DNA from: Verrucomicrobiota bacterium
Lineage (GTDB): Bacteria; Verrucomicrobiota; Verrucomicrobiia; Verrucomicrobiales; Verrucomicrobiaceae
Direction: 5' to 3'
Length of the DNA: 14,709 nt
NCBI GenBank assembly: GCA_021413535.1
Contig: JAIOQF010000123.1
Coordinates: 1 to 14,709 of the forward strand
Shown: piece by piece, positions 14,601-14,709 of the stretch
How the letters are laid out: each line of letters begins with the position of its first letter
How positions within the stretch are numbered: position 1 is the first letter of the stretch
The notes under the pieces: generated by a model
Database searches by the model: none
The model's input: only the letters and a program-made list of their open reading frames with translations
Told to the model about the DNA's origin: nothing
Translations under genes and position numbers: made by a program

Positions 14601-14709
14601 GCGCGCAACTGCTCGCGCTCCTGCGTCTCCAGTCCTGGTGCATATTCGATCGCCTGAACCACGGCGGAGGCGATGTTCGTGCCTGTCTGGCGTTCATCCA
14701 GCAGCGGCC
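11660..14709 (-). CDS. Very long TPR-like helical repeat protein (5' end outside window)
   Basis: The frame is open to the right edge, giving about 1,015 visible residues without a start; the GTG at 14662 lies within continuous coding sequence (preceding residues read LLDERQTGTNIASAV) and is not a convincing start. The visible part is almost all helical hairpins of TPR character. Examples are VDLGNQLEAQGYVRECIDIYQ (complement of about 13220-13285), FALLLERKNDTAGALAAWEQL, ALHRARFLAAQGNRERALEAL and the C-terminal FAACGRRALAQEVYALALER and AKFLIAQRRFEEAETMLL pairs. A less repetitive middle segment around SIMKLHGGVPLGPRTNIEF (complement of about 13395-13450) breaks the array. No catalytic motif or membrane segment is visible. 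Such proteins act as scaffolds. Its stop overlaps an alternative start of the lipoprotein by 4 bp, so the pair is probably one operon. Function unknown; the missing N-terminus could hold a signal or enzymatic domain. Confidence 0.8.
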   Translation of the reverse strand, partial: PLLDERQTGTNIASAVVQAIEYAPGLETQEREQLRAFFNVPRDEMAEIPDEPGHVRLRAIEELAHLGGVVPDSPALSEIEQAWWFFHTGAGENFRALIAPRFAAATADSQDSMEAGFLFVWLAVRSHGMSDVINWVRKDGLSDERRRMRSNLLITAVNVLAESGGFEFTKIDLESLGASNLLHSSELIEIARKLESRGKHDDALVLGDAALRQMTQPGAALLHSLSVIAASAGRVEDQRRYLEELWRLPLESATARGFSSVQPGGLRHDPEQDLLWYYERLGQSVEAAPPQPADAFCTGLEGLLRLARTPAERGNLLAESWRRLQQLAPSGQNTLRQALVLGLAGAEEAGATRLTEYFQGGFVTARSYLEPMIGRLPIGMRAPGPRIDEVNHMRGYWDELREWGAALAQDGLTGMMNAADASIMKLHGGVPLGPRTNIEFNSWRVHTLLRRLREVDFPERQRMIREYLNADDSVDTLVDLGNQLEAQGYVRECIDIYQRLPTRAPSNGEYAINFMRVCEVSWDVAPALPYLEHIFDPNLDPVFKPLTINYEEMREKHAKILALMHDENTLRHLAFRDGPTVKLGRIPEQVPYLKEFALLLERKNDTAGALAAWEQLSIHWPEDEIAALHRARFLAAQGNRERALEALKKMPTPLFWNETARQGLELRAQLVAETGRWDEMRELINLVTTSSVPGGGTIALRPVHAGLVIALSRVLSKHQRDTDAQSLLVRGERSVKDDNERFRLRLEQLKLASIEPSWDPRRNAARIAAVLRLETDNETALKELRDWVSHETSAGRAESWLTLLNESPPCTHVTLAIAALGRASEALEIHFSKEKLPSGPALRLAAETLLERGQPSLALRLVDPLSPLAVRALGALNDETGLREIFAHVARMNFPGGRESVEYAEAFAACGRRALAQEVYALALERLHATAQTLPDLVKSYAKFLIAQRRFEEAETMLLREHQGLTLGLPEILVELYRGWNRLDRLELELNKFHLPSGVTEEVKYLVAQDSKKQK

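Overview
The window is about 14.7 kb of moderately GC-rich bacterial chromosome. It is densely coded and carries no RNA genes, insertion sequences or CRISPR array that I can see. The gene content points to the PVC group, most likely Verrucomicrobiota: a secreted ThuA-like protein, a sorbosone-dehydrogenase-like beta-propeller, a very large multi-heme cytochrome with a PA14 insert, SGNH and alpha/beta hydrolases, and weak or absent Shine-Dalgarno sequences before most starts. This assignment is inference from family content; there is no phylogenetic marker in the window.

Layout. (1) 1-1499, plus strand: the C-terminal part of an Aas-type acyl-ACP synthetase/acyltransferase, cut by the left edge. 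(2) 10349-1522, minus strand: a six-gene, tightly packed operon in transcription order alpha/beta hydrolase, SGNH/GDSL esterase, VHL-domain double zinc metallopeptidase, pentaheme PA14 cytochrome, beta-propeller dehydrogenase-like protein, ThuA-like protein. Gaps range from a 7-bp overlap to 23 bp. (3) 10350-10485: divergent promoter region with a perfect 13-bp inverted repeat and overlapping -10-like elements. (4) 10486-10980, plus strand: a PAT/MnaT-type GNAT acetyltransferase. (5) 10981-11042: convergent gap with a hairpin. (6) 14709-11043, minus strand: a very long helical-repeat (TPR-like) protein, cut by the right edge, followed by a translationally coupled small lipoprotein.

The main discovery candidate is the operon. 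All six products begin with a recognisable export signal ending in an A-x-A-like site, so it looks like one extracytoplasmic pathway. Two esterase-type hydrolases, a peptidase, a haem electron carrier, a probable sugar-oxidising propeller and a ThuA-like protein could together strip and oxidise a decorated glycan or glycoprotein. The most unusual member is the 614-residue metallopeptidase (8578-6734). After its signal peptide it has a domain that aligns without gaps to the beta domain of the von Hippel-Lindau (VHL) tumour suppressor, then two successive zincin domains, each with HExxH and a downstream EYFAE. The second motif resembles the EFFAE of anthrax lethal factor. In animals the VHL beta domain reads hydroxyproline, so a hydroxyproline-rich or otherwise oxidised protein substrate is a testable idea, though two of the four classical contact residues differ clearly here.
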